Positions 17,047-29,128 are shown, counted from the stretch's first letter. The stretch is DNA of 64,000 nucleotides from Alkalibacillus filiformis (GCF_030814115.1 NZ_JAUSUP010000001.1:806001-870000), one strand, 5' to 3'. Translations and numbers: made by a program. The notes: a model not told the origin generated them from the sequence alone.

Positions 17047-19350
17047 CTACATAAAATCATAAGGTGAAATATCTTCCTCAAACTGTTCATCCGGTTCTAA
17101 TTCACTTAGATCTTCTTCATGTCGTTCATTTAGATTAAAAGCTTTAATACGTGAGACAAGACTCGTATTACGCTCGTATGCTTGTTGTTTTTGCATACCT
17201 TCCAAAAAGACGTCATAACTGCCACAAATAATGAGAGAAGATTTACCACGTGTAATAGCTGTATAAATTAAATTTTTAACTAACATACGCTTAAATGACC
17301 TAACGATCGGTAATATCACAATTGGGAACTCACTACCTTGTGATTTATGAATGGAAATCGCATAGGCTAACATCAATTGGTTAAAATCTTGTCTCGTATA
17401 AGATACTTCAAGTCCTTCAAAATTAATAATTAATTCATCTTTTTTCGACTCAGCTTCCTTAGCATGTTTAATGGCGACAATTTCACCGATGTCGCCATTA
17501 AACACATCTTTCTCCGGTTGATTGACAAGTTGAATAATTTTGTCACCGGTTCTAAAGACAGACTGGAAATGTTCAATCTCACGTTTACCCTCTTCTTTAG
17601 GATTAAAGATATTTTGTAACGTTTGATTTAATTCATGTATACCAACTTTTGTTTTATACATTGGAGCCAGGACTTGAATGTCTCTCATTGAATATCCTCT
17701 GTCGAGTGCTTTCTTAACGATCTGTTCAATTGTGTTTAACGCATAATCTGTATTCGTTTCGATAAAATTAAAGTCATCTTTTTTACCGACAGACTGCATT
17801 GGTATTTGATTGTTTTTAATATCGTGAGCCAGTTTAACGATATAAGAATCATTCTTCTGGCGATAAATTTCTCTTAGCTGACACACTGGTATGACTTTCG
17901 ACTTTAATAAATCAGCTAACACTTGCCCAGGACCAACAGATGGTAATTGGTCTTCATCACCTACAAAAATGACTTTCATGTCAGCGGGGACAGCTTTTAG
18001 CAAGCTGTTAGCTAACCAAATATCAACCATCGAAAACTCATCAACAATTAACACTTTACCCTTTAGTTGGTTTCCATCGTTAAATTCAAAATGTTCTTCA
18101 CCAGACCAACCGAGAAGGCTATGGATTGTTTTTGCTTTTAAACCAGTTGACTCGGTTAACCGTTTAGCAGCTCTTCCAGTTGGAGCAGCTAAAATATAGT
18201 CAGATTGATGTTTGTTTTGATTTTTTCTAAATAGAACTTCATAACAGTGGATAATACCTTTAACAACGGTTGTTTTCCCAGTCCCAGGTCCACCTGTAAG
18301 TAACATGACTTTCTCATCTAACGCTTTTTTGACCGCTTCATATTGCTCTTCACCGTATGCAATACCTTCTTGTTCTTCAATATCGCCAATCACTTTCAAC
18401 AGTTCACTTTCGTCATAAGATGCGTCCTGTTCAGTGGCCAAGATTCGTGTAAGTTGTGAAGCAACACCTTCTTCAGCAAAATAAAGCTGTGGTAAATAAA
18501 CTCGATCATCTTCTTGTACAATTAAGTCTTCATCCGTTAAAAACTTCAAATGTTGCTCTAGAGATTCATCATTTTCATGATTTCGACCTTGATATAGGAG
18601 TGAATTTAATTGTTTTAATAACTGCTCTTTTTCAACGTATACATGTCCATTAGACGATTGTTGGTCTAAAACATGTAACACACCTGCTTGAATCCGAGTT
18701 GGGTGTTCATCTTTAATTCCAATGGACTCAGCAATTTCATCAGCGCGTTGAAAGCCAAATCCTTCTACATCAAAAACAAATTGATAAGGATTTTCTTTTA
18801 ATTGCTCAATCGTCTTTTCATAATATGCACCATACAGCTTTCCAGCTAATTGCAAACCTATACCATATTTTGCTAACTCAACGGTCACTTGCTCAAAACC
18901 TTGATTCATTCTTAAATCTGCAATAAATTGTTTTTTAGTTTCAGGTTTTAACCCGACAACTTGATCAAGCTTTGCTGTGTCTCTTAATACTTCGTCAACA
19001 GCATTAATTCCTAATGTATCGACGATCTTTTGAGCCGTCTTTTGACCGATTCCATAAAATAAGTCACTTGATAAATATTTAACGAGACTTTCTTCAGTTT
19101 TCGGTAATTCTTTTTCATATGTAAACACTTGCAGTTGTTCTCCGAATTTCGGGTGAACTTGAATTGTTCCATAAAAAATATAATCATTCCCATGTGTTAA
19201 AGGTGGAAAGTTACCTTTCACAACTAATTCTTCTTCATCTAATTCAAGTTCAGTATCTTGAACAGAAATAGACGCAATCGAAAATTGCGTCTGCTGATTG
19301 TGAAAGATCATGTGATTTAATTGTCCCTTAGCATATTTTTGATCAGACAT
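17047..19350 (-). CDS. recD2: ATP-dependent RecD-like DNA helicase RecD2 (YrrC)
   Basis: The 767-residue superfamily 1B 5'-3' helicase works in DNA repair and replication-fork stability independently of RecBCD. The long N-terminal extension that defines RecD2 is present, with helix-hairpin-helix-like sequence FYGIGQKTAQKIVDTLGINAV. Walker A GGPGTGKTT lies near residue 350, Walker B is LIVDEFSMVD, and motif VI is AYAISIHKSQGSEFP followed by YTAITRGKSSLIICG. The C-terminus is acidic. It lies 15 nt downstream of the TPR gene. Confidence 0.95.
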   Translation of the reverse strand: MSDQKYAKGQLNHMIFHNQQTQFSIASISVQDTELELDEEELVVKGNFPPLTHGNDYIFYGTIQVHPKFGEQLQVFTYEKELPKTEESLVKYLSSDLFYGIGQKTAQKIVDTLGINAVDEVLRDTAKLDQVVGLKPETKKQFIADLRMNQGFEQVTVELAKYGIGLQLAGKLYGAYYEKTIEQLKENPYQFVFDVEGFGFQRADEIAESIGIKDEHPTRIQAGVLHVLDQQSSNGHVYVEKEQLLKQLNSLLYQGRNHENDESLEQHLKFLTDEDLIVQEDDRVYLPQLYFAEEGVASQLTRILATEQDASYDESELLKVIGDIEEQEGIAYGEEQYEAVKKALDEKVMLLTGGPGTGKTTVVKGIIHCYEVLFRKNQNKHQSDYILAAPTGRAAKRLTESTGLKAKTIHSLLGWSGEEHFEFNDGNQLKGKVLIVDEFSMVDIWLANSLLKAVPADMKVIFVGDEDQLPSVGPGQVLADLLKSKVIPVCQLREIYRQKNDSYIVKLAHDIKNNQIPMQSVGKKDDFNFIETNTDYALNTIEQIVKKALDRGYSMRDIQVLAPMYKTKVGIHELNQTLQNIFNPKEEGKREIEHFQSVFRTGDKIIQLVNQPEKDVFNGDIGEIVAIKHAKEAESKKDELIINFEGLEVSYTRQDFNQLMLAYAISIHKSQGSEFPIVILPIVRSFKRMLVKNLIYTAITRGKSSLIICGSYDVFLEGMQKQQAYERNTSLVSRIKAFNLNERHEEDLSELEPDEQFEEDISPYDFM

Positions 19351-19365
19351 GATCAGTTGCTCCTT

Positions 19366-20034
19366 CTATCCATCTCGCTCTTGTAATAACTGTTCGACTT
19401 GCTGCTTCGCATTTCCTGCTAATAAATGGTCATCTTGAATAGCTAACGCTTGTTCAAACTGTAAAAGGGCTTCTTCTGGCTTTTCTTGATAAAGTAAACA
19501 AACACCTTTGTTGTAATAAGCATCACTATGTTCTTCATCGATTGATAAGACGACATTCATTTGTTCATAAGCTTCGTCAATCATGTTGCCGTAAGCTAAA
19601 GTTAAACCGTATTGGAATTGAATATCAACATCTTCAGGACTTAACTCACTTGCTCTTTGCATATATGGAAGTGCTAGTTTAGGCATATCTTGATTTAATA
19701 ATGACATCCCTAACATGAAATAAACATCTTCATCACCTAAGCCTTGCTTCATTGCATCTTGGAAATGTTTAGTCGCTTGTTGATATTGTTCTTGTTCATA
19801 ATACATGTTACCTAACCCGTAATGAGCAGCCGGTAGCGTCTCTTCTAATTCTAATGCTTTATTATAAAATCGTTCTGCTGAATCATATTCTTGTAAATGG
19901 ACTAGAAGATTTGCAAAATTAATAAACCCAACTGGATCTTCTGGGTTCTCCTCTATATAATTATTGAAAGACTGAGCCGCTTCTTCAAATTGATGGTTTT
20001 GCATATATTCAATACCTTTTTGTAACTCGCTCAT
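19366..20034 (-). CDS. yrrB: Tetratricopeptide repeat protein (YrrB-like)
   Basis: The 222-residue protein consists of about six TPR units, for example FINFANLLVHLQEYDSAERF, AAHYGLGNMYYEQEQYQQAT and AYYNKGVCLLYQEKPEEALL. It is soluble and likely a scaffold; partners are unknown. It sits between mnmA and recD2 as in B. subtilis and is slightly longer than YrrB. A terminator-like stem upstream suggests partial separation from mnmA. Confidence 0.9.
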   Translation of the reverse strand: MSELQKGIEYMQNHQFEEAAQSFNNYIEENPEDPVGFINFANLLVHLQEYDSAERFYNKALELEETLPAAHYGLGNMYYEQEQYQQATKHFQDAMKQGLGDEDVYFMLGMSLLNQDMPKLALPYMQRASELSPEDVDIQFQYGLTLAYGNMIDEAYEQMNVVLSIDEEHSDAYYNKGVCLLYQEKPEEALLQFEQALAIQDDHLLAGNAKQQVEQLLQERDG

Positions 20035-20066
20035 CTTGATTTACTCCTTTATCTGCAAAAATAGAG

Positions 20067-20099
20067 AAAAAAGTCACCACATTGACGTGCTGACTTTTT
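20067..20099 (-). terminator. Terminator after mnmA
   Basis: On the minus strand AAAAAGTCA (20099-20091) and TGACTTTTTT (20076-20067) bracket a partly paired interior (GCACG...TGTGG), ending in a T run. Confidence 0.7.
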
Positions 20100-20113
20100 A
20101 AATTAACATTAAC

Positions 20114-22397
<2,284 letters not shown>

Positions 22398-22408
22398 CTT
22401 CTTTGTAA

Positions 22409-22828
22409 CTAAATATAAAACATATGCTCTTCTTGATAGTTATTGTCATCATAATCGACGAGGTCTTGTAAAGAAGTCGTTTCTAACACGTCTTTTACCG
22501 CGTCCCGTATTCTTTTCCATAATTCACGTTTTGATGGTTCTTCATCATCCATCTCTTCCACAGGTCGAATTGGACCTTCCAAAGTTTTAATAATATCTGC
22601 AGCAGTAATTAGTTTTGGCTCACGCGTTAATAAATAACCACCTTTTGCACCTCTTACACTTTTAACTAACCCTTCGTTTCGAAGAGGAGCAATTAATTGT
22701 TCTAAATAATGCTCAGATAAATCATACTCAGAAGCGATTGACTTTAATGGAATCGGCTTATCACCGTAATTTTTCGCTAAAGCAATCATAATGGTTAGAC
22801 CGTATCGGCCTTTAGTTGAAATCTTCAA
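22409..22828 (-). CDS. cymR: Rrf2-family regulator CymR (cysteine metabolism repressor)
   Basis: The 139-residue protein has a winged helix typical of Rrf2 regulators (MKISTKGRYGLTIMIALA, SEHYLEQLIAPLRN, VRGAKGGYLL). It contains no cysteine at all, so unlike IscR it cannot hold an iron-sulfur cluster; B. subtilis CymR likewise acts through a complex with CysK. It sits 11 nt upstream of the cysteine desulfurase gene, which agrees with control of sulfur supply. The C-terminal part is acidic. Confidence 0.92.
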   Translation of the reverse strand: MKISTKGRYGLTIMIALAKNYGDKPIPLKSIASEYDLSEHYLEQLIAPLRNEGLVKSVRGAKGGYLLTREPKLITAADIIKTLEGPIRPVEEMDDEEPSKRELWKRIRDAVKDVLETTSLQDLVDYDDNNYQEEHMFYI

Positions 22829-22984
22829 TTAAAGCTCCTCCTTGAACACTAATCTTTCTATATTGATCAGTATAACACGTTGTTGTGTCTCTAAAGTAAC
22901 ATCATAATTTATATAAATTACTGTAAAGATTAACTGTTAAAAACCATGTGACATTATAGCATGATGTCAGCAAACATGCATTAG

Positions 22985-24280
22985 TTAAGTTTTATTATGG
23001 CGTGCTTTCTGCTTAAGTGTATTCAACTTATCATACACTTGAGCCAATCGCTTTTCTTCTCCAATTTCTTTCGGTGTATAATAACTGGCATCTTTCAACT
23101 TTTCTGGTAAATATTCTTGATAAACCCAAGACCCTGTGTAATTGTGAGGATATTTGTAATCCATACCGTGCCCTAAATCTTTAGCACCGTGATAATGGGT
23201 GTCTTTTAAATGGTCAGGGATATCAGCAGTAATGCCTTTTTGTACATGAGTTATTGCTTGATCTAATGCTTTATAAGCTGTGTTTGATTTTGGAGATAAA
23301 GATAATTCAACAGTAACTACAGAGAGTGGAATTCTCCCTTCAGGTAATCCAAGACGTTCTACTGATTCAATAGCAGGTAATACTCTTGCACAAAGTTGTG
23401 GGTTTGCTAAACCGATATCCTCATAGGCAATGACAAGTAACCTTCTTGTAATAGCTTCTAGGTCGCCACCTTCTAAAAGTCTAGCTAGGTAATGTAAGGC
23501 CGCATCAACGTCACTTCCTCTAATACTCTTTTGGAAGCTTGATAATAGATTGTAATAAATATCACCTTTTTTATCGTGTGAAAAACCTTTATTACGGATA
23601 CAATAATTAACCGTTTCTTCATCTACAACATATGCGCCTTCTTCATTTTGATCTGATGCAAAAACAATATCTTCTAATAAAGTTAATGCTGTCCTCGCAT
23701 CTCCTGTTATAGAAGCAATTTGTTCTAATAAATGATCTTTTATATCAATATTTAAATGGCCTAAGCCCCTGTACTCATCATTCAGCGCTTTTTTCAGTAA
23801 TGTTTTAACCGCTTCAGGTGATAATAATGATAACTGCTTAATTTGGCCGCATCTCGATCGGATGGCGTTATTGACACTGTGGTATGGATTTTCTGTTGTC
23901 GCGCCAATTAATGTGATTACACCTTCTTCTAAAGCTTTTAACAAATAATCTTGCTGACTTTTATTAAATCGATGAATCTCATCAATAAATAAAATGGCTC
24001 CTTCGCTCATTTTAGCTTTAGCTATAATCTCTTCTATTTCTTTTTTACTAGAGGTTGTGGCATTAATTGCATAGAAGTCTTGGTTTGTAGACCCTGATAT
24101 GGCAAAAGCTAACGAAGTTTTACCAGTTCCAGGTTCTCCATACAAAATCATGGATGGTACATGTCCTTGGTTAATCATTTTATATAATGGTGTATTTTCA
24201 CCAATTACGTCATCTTGACCGATCACATCTTCAATAGTCTCAGGTCTCATTCGGTATGCTAGTGGCTCTTTAAAAAACAT
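22985..24280 (-). CDS. rarA: Replication-associated recombination ATPase RarA (MgsA, YrvN)
   Basis: The 431-residue AAA+ protein is related to clamp loaders and acts at stalled forks. Walker A is YGEPGTGKTSLA (about residues 45-56), Walker [18 protein letters not shown], sensor 1 TLIGATTENP. The C-terminal MgsA domain contains RGSDVDAALHYLARLLEGGD and the end HNYTGSWVYQEYLPEKL. It is on the minus strand, divergent from rsfA. The yrvM gene that lies between rarA and aspS in B. subtilis is absent. Confidence 0.95.
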   Translation of the reverse strand: MFFKEPLAYRMRPETIEDVIGQDDVIGENTPLYKMINQGHVPSMILYGEPGTGKTSLAFAISGSTNQDFYAINATTSSKKEIEEIIAKAKMSEGAILFIDEIHRFNKSQQDYLLKALEEGVITLIGATTENPYHSVNNAIRSRCGQIKQLSLLSPEAVKTLLKKALNDEYRGLGHLNIDIKDHLLEQIASITGDARTALTLLEDIVFASDQNEEGAYVVDEETVNYCIRNKGFSHDKKGDIYYNLLSSFQKSIRGSDVDAALHYLARLLEGGDLEAITRRLLVIAYEDIGLANPQLCARVLPAIESVERLGLPEGRIPLSVVTVELSLSPKSNTAYKALDQAITHVQKGITADIPDHLKDTHYHGAKDLGHGMDYKYPHNYTGSWVYQEYLPEKLKDASYYTPKEIGEEKRLAQVYDKLNTLKQKARHNKT

Positions 24281-24357
24281 GTTAGAACTCCTTTTAGTCT
24301 AAACTCTTATATTATTTTACTATATTCAAAGGTGAATTGACGAATAATCACCTCTCA

Positions 24358-24388
24358 TGTATAAAATAATAGCTTATTGCGCATGCTA
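24358..24388 (+). promoter_or_regulatory. Forespore (sigma-G/sigma-F-type) promoter of rsfA
   Basis: TGTATA (24358-24363), 18 nt and CATGCTA (24382-24388) match the sigma-G pattern TGMATA-N17/18-CATNNTA. In B. subtilis rsfA is a forespore gene. No equally good sigma-A site was seen. A start about 60 nt upstream of the ATG would result. Confidence 0.5.
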
Positions 24389-24448
24389 GAAATAGAAAAC
24401 TATTAATTATACAAACATAAATGATTTAAAATGAAAGGATGAAAACAT

Positions 24449-25102
24449 ATGGTGAAAGTTCGTCAAGATGCTTGGTCTCACGAAGATGACCTATTATTAG
24501 CTGAAACTGTGCTAAGGCATATAAGAGAAGGAAGTACACAGTTAAATGCTTTTGAAGAAGTTGGTGATCAACTGAATCGTACAGCTGCAGCATGTGGCTT
24601 TAGATGGAATGCTGAAGTTAGAAAAAACTATGAGAAAGCAGTAGATTTAGCGAAAAGGCAAAGAAAACAGAGGAAGAAAGCCCAACAACAAAGACAACCT
24701 CAACCAAGACGTACTGTACAGCCTGAAGTAAATCTACCAATGACAGTAGAGGAAACAACAATGGAAGTCCAAACAAACGAAACATCTGCTAGTGCTCCTT
24801 CAATTGACTCTATCATTCAACAATTAAATCAGTTGAAAACTTCAAATCAAGTGAATGAACAGATCAATAGTGAGCTAGAGGCTTTAAAACACGAAAATGA
24901 GGGAATTCGAAATGAAAACGAGCAACTAAAAGCGAAAGTAGAAGAAATGTCCCAGCAATACGCTAGCTTACAAGAAGATTACCAAACATTTATTAACATT
25001 ATGGACCGTGCTCGTAAGATGATGATATTTGATGAAGATGAAGTAACGACACCATCATTTAAGATGGAGAAAAACGGAAATTTACAGCAAATAGCGAAAT
25101 AA
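24449..25102 (+). CDS. rsfA: RsfA family prespore transcriptional regulator
   Basis: The 217-residue protein has an N-terminal Myb/SANT-like DNA-binding domain (residues 1-60: RQDAWSHEDDLLLAETVLRHI, AAACGFRWNAEVRKNYEKAV), a Lys/Gln/Arg-rich linker and a long coiled coil (about residues 112-186). This is the layout of RsfA, which adjusts expression of sigma-F-dependent genes in the forespore. It is the only plus-strand protein gene between 7.6 and 38.4 kb, standing between rarA and aspS with a forespore-type promoter and its own terminator. Confidence 0.88.
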   Translation: MVKVRQDAWSHEDDLLLAETVLRHIREGSTQLNAFEEVGDQLNRTAAACGFRWNAEVRKNYEKAVDLAKRQRKQRKKAQQQRQPQPRRTVQPEVNLPMTVEETTMEVQTNETSASAPSIDSIIQQLNQLKTSNQVNEQINSELEALKHENEGIRNENEQLKAKVEEMSQQYASLQEDYQTFINIMDRARKMMIFDEDEVTTPSFKMEKNGNLQQIAK

Positions 25103-25104
25103 TA

Positions 25105-25143
25105 AAAAGTGGGTAAGGAACAAAACAAGTCCTTACCCTTTTT
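25105..25143 (+). terminator. Terminator of rsfA
   Basis: GGGTAAGGA (25111-25119) pairs perfectly with TCCTTACCC (25130-25138), flanked by A and T runs. Confidence 0.9.
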
Positions 25144-25220
25144 ATGGTTCTATTTCAAATGTGGTGGTGTAAAAATTTGCACTATCCACTTATTATCCTT
25201 TTGACGAATAAATTTATCAT

Positions 25221-25480
25221 CGCTACATCAAAATGTTTCGCTTTTACCCACAGGGCACAAGTGCAACATCTGCTCAAGCTTCCTACGGTCGCTTGTCGCA
25301 GTGTTTTCTTTGCCGGGTCGGCTGATGAGCTAAGTTTCTCGTGCTTTGCACCGAGGAAGCATTTGTGACCAACGATGACATTAGACCATTCAGGTCGTCA
25401 CGGCGAAGGCCAGGGCAAGAAAAAACATCAGCGCTTTAATTCGCACCGAGTAACCGCAGGCGCATACAAATAAGAAGTTA
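25221..25480. repeat. Degenerate relative of the GC-rich palindromic repeat (no gene seen)
   Basis: This non-coding stretch shares two modules with the repeat at 42571-42768: 25221-25244 matches 42571-42594 with two mismatches (core CATCAAAATG), and TTGCACCGAGGAAGC at 25346-25360 recurs exactly at 42647-42661. The interval is unusually GC-rich for the window. A 74-codon frame through it has repeat-like, low-coherence sequence and no family resemblance. The right boundary is approximate. It is best read as a decayed or mosaic copy. Confidence 0.5.
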
Positions 25481-25514
25481 GCGTGCTTTTTTGTATTTCT
25501 GGTTAAAGCACAGA

Positions 25515-25660
25515 GTTGGTATCAGGTGAGGAGCGAAGGTGGCGACTCCAGCGGGAACAGCACGAGTCTCGAGACCCCACAGGCCCCGCTTTTTGGGCCG
25601 AGGAGGCTCGAGCCGTGCCCGCGGAAAGCGTCCACCGAGAGCGGATCACCTGATACCAAC
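25515..25660 (+). repeat. GC-rich long-hairpin repeat, copy 1
   Basis: The element is bounded by a perfect 15-bp inverted repeat, GTTGGTATCAGGTGA (25515-25529) and TCACCTGATACCAAC (25646-25660). Inside, block A (25544-25586, 43 bp) and block B (25605-25630, 26 bp) recur identically, in inverted orientation, at 42713-42755 and 42589-42614. Blocks A and B also pair imperfectly with each other (GCGGG with CCCGC, GCACG with CGTGC, CTCGAG with CTCGAG), and GGCCC/GGGCC forms the apical hairpin. The whole folds as one long hairpin. No frame is coding. Similar GC-rich dispersed repeats occur in Bacillaceae genomes, from memory. Confidence 0.8.
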
Positions 25661-25743
25661 GGTTCAGGTAAAAGACACCCTACCTTTTAAGTAAAATTGT
25701 ACAGCTACCCCAACAAATATTTTAGAGCCAATATTTTAGATTC

Positions 25744-25777
25744 AAAAAAACACTAATCTCATTTGATTAGTGTTTTT
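25744..25777 (-). terminator. Terminator of the 6S RNA gene
   Basis: CACTAATC (25751-25758) pairs with GATTAGTG (25765-25772); the minus strand ends in seven T residues (25750-25744). It also has a T run on the plus strand. Confidence 0.88.
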
Positions 25778-25785
25778 CGTCATTA

Positions 25786-25980
25786 TGTAACAATCCCAAT
25801 TGTGCCGTCCCTCCGTATTGTTTTGAACCCGCTCAAGGCAGGTGGGTGTCCTGTTCCATATATTTTGTAAGTCCTTAACAAAGGCTTTTACGCAATACGG
25901 AAACGTCCGGACTCCCTACAATATAAGTGTTCGGTCAAAACTTATGTGGAGTAAGACGAACACATTAGGATTGATTTGGT
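25786..25980 (-). ncRNA. 6S RNA (BsrA/6S-1-like)
   Basis: A transcription unit of about 190 nt on the minus strand has a promoter and terminator but no open frame. The ends close on each other: CAATCCTAATGTG (25973-25961) pairs with CACAATTGGGATTG (25804-25791), and internal helices include CCGTATTG with CAATACGG, consistent with a long rod interrupted by a central bubble. In B. subtilis 6S-1 RNA (bsrA) is encoded in exactly this place, just downstream of aspS. 6S RNA binds sigma-A holoenzyme and inhibits it. Ends are estimated; identity rests on position, size and fold. Confidence 0.8.
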
Positions 25981-26000
25981 TGCTCTGTTATTGTATTTAA

Positions 26001-26029
26001 ATCATAGCATGATGCAGGCACCGTTTCAA
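26001..26029 (-). promoter_or_regulatory. Sigma-A promoter of the 6S RNA gene
   Basis: TTGAAA (26029-26024), 17 nt and TATGAT (26006-26001) precede the RNA. Initiation near 25994 would give a precursor slightly longer than the mature RNA. Confidence 0.75.
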
Positions 26030-26069
26030 GTGCTAAAGAGTAGTTCTAAGGTAGCAATTTTTAGGTACT

Positions 26070-27848
26070 TTAGCTTTGGTTTTCTTCATGTTTCGCGATA
26101 CTTTGCAAGTAAAGCTCTTCCAATTGGTGTTGATCAACTTGAGAAGGAGCTTGTGTTAATAAATCTGATGCTGAAGCTGTTTTTGGAAACGCAATTGTGT
26201 CACGTAAATTCGTTTTACCAGCTAAAATCATCACTAAACGATCAAAGCCTAGAGCAATACCGCCATGAGGTGGGGCACCAAATTCTAAAGCTTCTAGTAA
26301 GAAGCCAAATTGCTCATGTGCTTCTTCTTTTGAAAAACCTAATGCTTCAAACATCTTCTCTTGCATGTCTTTCTTATAAATACGAAGTGAACCGCCACCT
26401 AGCTCATAACCATTTAAAACCACGTCATAAGCTCTTGCTTTAACATTAGAAGGGTCTTCATGTAATTGGTTCATATCATCTGTTTGTGGCATTGTAAATG
26501 GATGGTGTGCAGCATGATAACGTCCATCGTCTTCATCATATTCAAATAATGGCCAGTCCGTAACCCATAAGAAGTTAAATTGGCTTTCATCAATTAAGTT
26601 TAACTCTTTTCCTAATTTTGATCGTAAAGCGCCTAAACTTGCTGCAACAACATCCGGTTGGTCAGCTACAAATAGTAATAAGTCATTTGCTTCGCCATTT
26701 AATGCTTCTAAGATTGACTGTTCCTCTTCTTCTTCAAAGAACTTCGCAATCGGTCCAGTTAGTGATTCACCATCGACTTTCATCCAAGCTAACCCTTTAG
26801 CTCCGTATACAGAAACGAATTCTGTTAACTGGTCAATGTCTTTTCTTGAGTATTGATCAGCAAAACCTTTAACGTTAATAGCACTTACTTTCCCACCTGA
26901 TTCAACAGCTTGTTTAAATACTTTAAAACCACTGTTTTGGAACACATTGCTCATATTAACTAATTCTAATGCAAAACGTGTATCAGGCTTATCTGACCCA
27001 TAGCGTTCCATTGCTTCATCATAAGTTAATCGAGGGAATGGAAGTGTAACATCTAGACCTTTAACTTCTTTCACAACCGATTGAAGCATTTCTTCAGTCA
27101 TTTGCATAATCTCTTCTTGTGATAAGAAAGATGTTTCAATGTCAACTTGGGTAAACTCTGGCTGACGGTCTGCTCTTAAATCTTCGTCTCTAAAGCAACG
27201 TGTAATTTGATAATACTTTTCAAAACCTGACACCATAAACAACTGTTTAAAAATTTGTGGTGATTGTGGTAACGCATAAAACTGTCCAGGATTAACACGA
27301 CTTGGTACTAAGTAGTCTCGTGCCCCTTCAGGTGTACTTTTCGTCAAAATGGGTGTTTCCATCTCTAAAAAGTCATTTGAATTCAAATAATGACGAATAG
27401 CTTGAGCCGTTTTATGCCTTAAAATTAATGTTTCTTGCATTGGCTGACGTCTTAAATCTAAATAACGATACTTCAGACGTGTTTCTTCAGTTAAGTCTTT
27501 ATGGTCATCTACTTTAATTGGTAATGCTTTCGACTCGTTTACAACAGTTACATCGTCTACTAACACTTCAACTTCACCTGTCGCCATATTTTCATTAATC
27601 GTTGAAGCATCACGTTTTAAAACTGTGCCTTCAATTTCAACAACATATTCGCTTCTTAACTTTTCTGCAATTCGTAATGCTTCTTCATTATGGTCTGGAC
27701 TGAAGACCGTCTGTACAATACCAGAACGGTCTCTTAAGTCAATAAAAATTAACCCGCCTAAGTCACGGCGCTTTTGTACCCAACCTTTTAGTTTTACTTT
27801 CTGATCGACATGCTCTGTTTTTATATGTCCACAATGTGTTCGTCCCAT
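26070..27848 (-). CDS. aspS: Aspartyl-tRNA synthetase
   Basis: The 592-residue class IIb synthetase has an N-terminal OB anticodon-binding domain (about residues 15-105, [20 protein letters not shown]), motif 2 ([21 protein letters not shown]), the bacterial GAD insertion (about 295-420) and motif 3 ([16 protein letters not shown]). It is the second gene of the hisS-aspS operon, 11 nt after hisS. Length is typical for bacteria. Confidence 0.97.
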   Translation of the reverse strand: MGRTHCGHIKTEHVDQKVKLKGWVQKRRDLGGLIFIDLRDRSGIVQTVFSPDHNEEALRIAEKLRSEYVVEIEGTVLKRDASTINENMATGEVEVLVDDVTVVNESKALPIKVDDHKDLTEETRLKYRYLDLRRQPMQETLILRHKTAQAIRHYLNSNDFLEMETPILTKSTPEGARDYLVPSRVNPGQFYALPQSPQIFKQLFMVSGFEKYYQITRCFRDEDLRADRQPEFTQVDIETSFLSQEEIMQMTEEMLQSVVKEVKGLDVTLPFPRLTYDEAMERYGSDKPDTRFALELVNMSNVFQNSGFKVFKQAVESGGKVSAINVKGFADQYSRKDIDQLTEFVSVYGAKGLAWMKVDGESLTGPIAKFFEEEEEQSILEALNGEANDLLLFVADQPDVVAASLGALRSKLGKELNLIDESQFNFLWVTDWPLFEYDEDDGRYHAAHHPFTMPQTDDMNQLHEDPSNVKARAYDVVLNGYELGGGSLRIYKKDMQEKMFEALGFSKEEAHEQFGFLLEALEFGAPPHGGIALGFDRLVMILAGKTNLRDTIAFPKTASASDLLTQAPSQVDQHQLEELYLQSIAKHEENQS

Positions 27849-27859
27849 GATGATCCTCC

Positions 27860-29128
27860 TTAAACTGACGTTTCTAACTGTTCGATAATTTTATCGAGTT
27901 CAATTTTTTTTTGTTCGCCTTCTACTAAATTCTTAACGTTTGCTACACCATTGTTTACTTCTTCTTCACCAATAATAATGGCATACTTCGCTTTATATCG
28001 ATCAGCCGCTTTAAACTGTGCCTTCATTTTCTTATCGAGATAATCTTGATCAGTTCTAAAGCCTGCTTTTCTTAGTTTATTAACTAAGCTGGAAGCTGTG
28101 TACTTCGCTTCATCTCCCATCGTAATAACGAAACAATCAAGCGCGTGTCCTGTTTCAAGTGTAATTCCTTCTGCTTCTAAAGCCATTAATAAACGTTCAA
28201 TACTTAACGCAAAACCGATTCCTGAATTTTCAGGTCCACCTAGGTCTTGAATTAAGCCGTTATAACGTCCACCACCAGATAGTGTTGTAATCGAGCCAAA
28301 ACCCTCTGCCTCACTCATAATTTCAAAAGCTGTATGTGTATAATAATCAAGACCTCTTACTAGCGTCTCATCAACTACATAAGGGATTCCCATAGCATCT
28401 AAATGCTTTTTAACTTCTTCAAAGTATTGTGAAGAGTAATCATTTAAATACTCTAATATTGAAGGAGCACTGCTCATTGTTGGGTGGTCACGGTCGACTT
28501 TACAATCGAGTAACCTTAAAGGGTTTTGTTCTAAACGCATTTGACAATCTGAACATAACTCTTCTTGATAAGGTTTAAAGTGCTCAACTAAAGCTTGCCT
28601 ATGTGCCTCACGACTTTCTTTGTCACCTAAACTATTTAAAACTAATTTTAATGATTTTAAACCTAGTACTTGATAGCAATCCATTGCAAATGCAATGACT
28701 TCAGCATCAATTGCTGGGTCGGCACTTCCGATTGCCTCAATGCCAAACTGTGTAAATTGACGTGTGCGTCCTTGCTGTGGTCGTTCATATCTGAACATCG
28801 GCCCTAAGTAATAAAGTTTAGTTGGTTGATCAGCATTGCCGTGCATTTTGTGTTGAACGTATGACCTTGCGACAGATGCTGTGCCTTCCGGGCGTAGAGT
28901 CAAACTTCTACCACCGCGATCTTCGAATGTATACATTTCTTTTTGGACGATATCTGTCGTATCTCCAACCCCTCGTTGGAACAATTCAGTCCGTTCAAAC
29001 ATTGGAGTTCGAATTTCATCATAGTGATACGTATGAGCTAAACCTTTCAATGCCTCTTCAACAACTTGCCATTGCTTTGTATTTTCAGGTAATAAGTCTT
29101 CTGTACCTCTTGGAACGCTTATGTTCAT
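27860..29128 (-). CDS. hisS: Histidyl-tRNA synthetase
   Basis: The 422-residue class II synthetase begins [15 protein letters not shown]. It has motif 2 ([20 protein letters not shown]), the histidine A motif [14 protein letters not shown] and motif 3 ([13 protein letters not shown]). A C-terminal anticodon domain follows. It heads a hisS-aspS operon behind a T-box leader. Confidence 0.97.
   Translation of the reverse strand: MNISVPRGTEDLLPENTKQWQVVEEALKGLAHTYHYDEIRTPMFERTELFQRGVGDTTDIVQKEMYTFEDRGGRSLTLRPEGTASVARSYVQHKMHGNADQPTKLYYLGPMFRYERPQQGRTRQFTQFGIEAIGSADPAIDAEVIAFAMDCYQVLGLKSLKLVLNSLGDKESREAHRQALVEHFKPYQEELCSDCQMRLEQNPLRLLDCKVDRDHPTMSSAPSILEYLNDYSSQYFEEVKKHLDAMGIPYVVDETLVRGLDYYTHTAFEIMSEAEGFGSITTLSGGGRYNGLIQDLGGPENSGIGFALSIERLLMALEAEGITLETGHALDCFVITMGDEAKYTASSLVNKLRKAGFRTDQDYLDKKMKAQFKAADRYKAKYAIIIGEEEVNNGVANVKNLVEGEQKKIELDKIIEQLETSV

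Noticed and set aside
25144-25368. 74-codon plus-strand frame after rsfA
   Set aside because: It runs through the degenerate repeat, starts inside the rsfA terminator tail and resembles no family.
25221-25660. Remnant insertion sequence or prophage attachment site
   Set aside because: No transposase or integrase fragment, no target-site duplication could be identified around the repeat, and no tRNA gene lies nearby.
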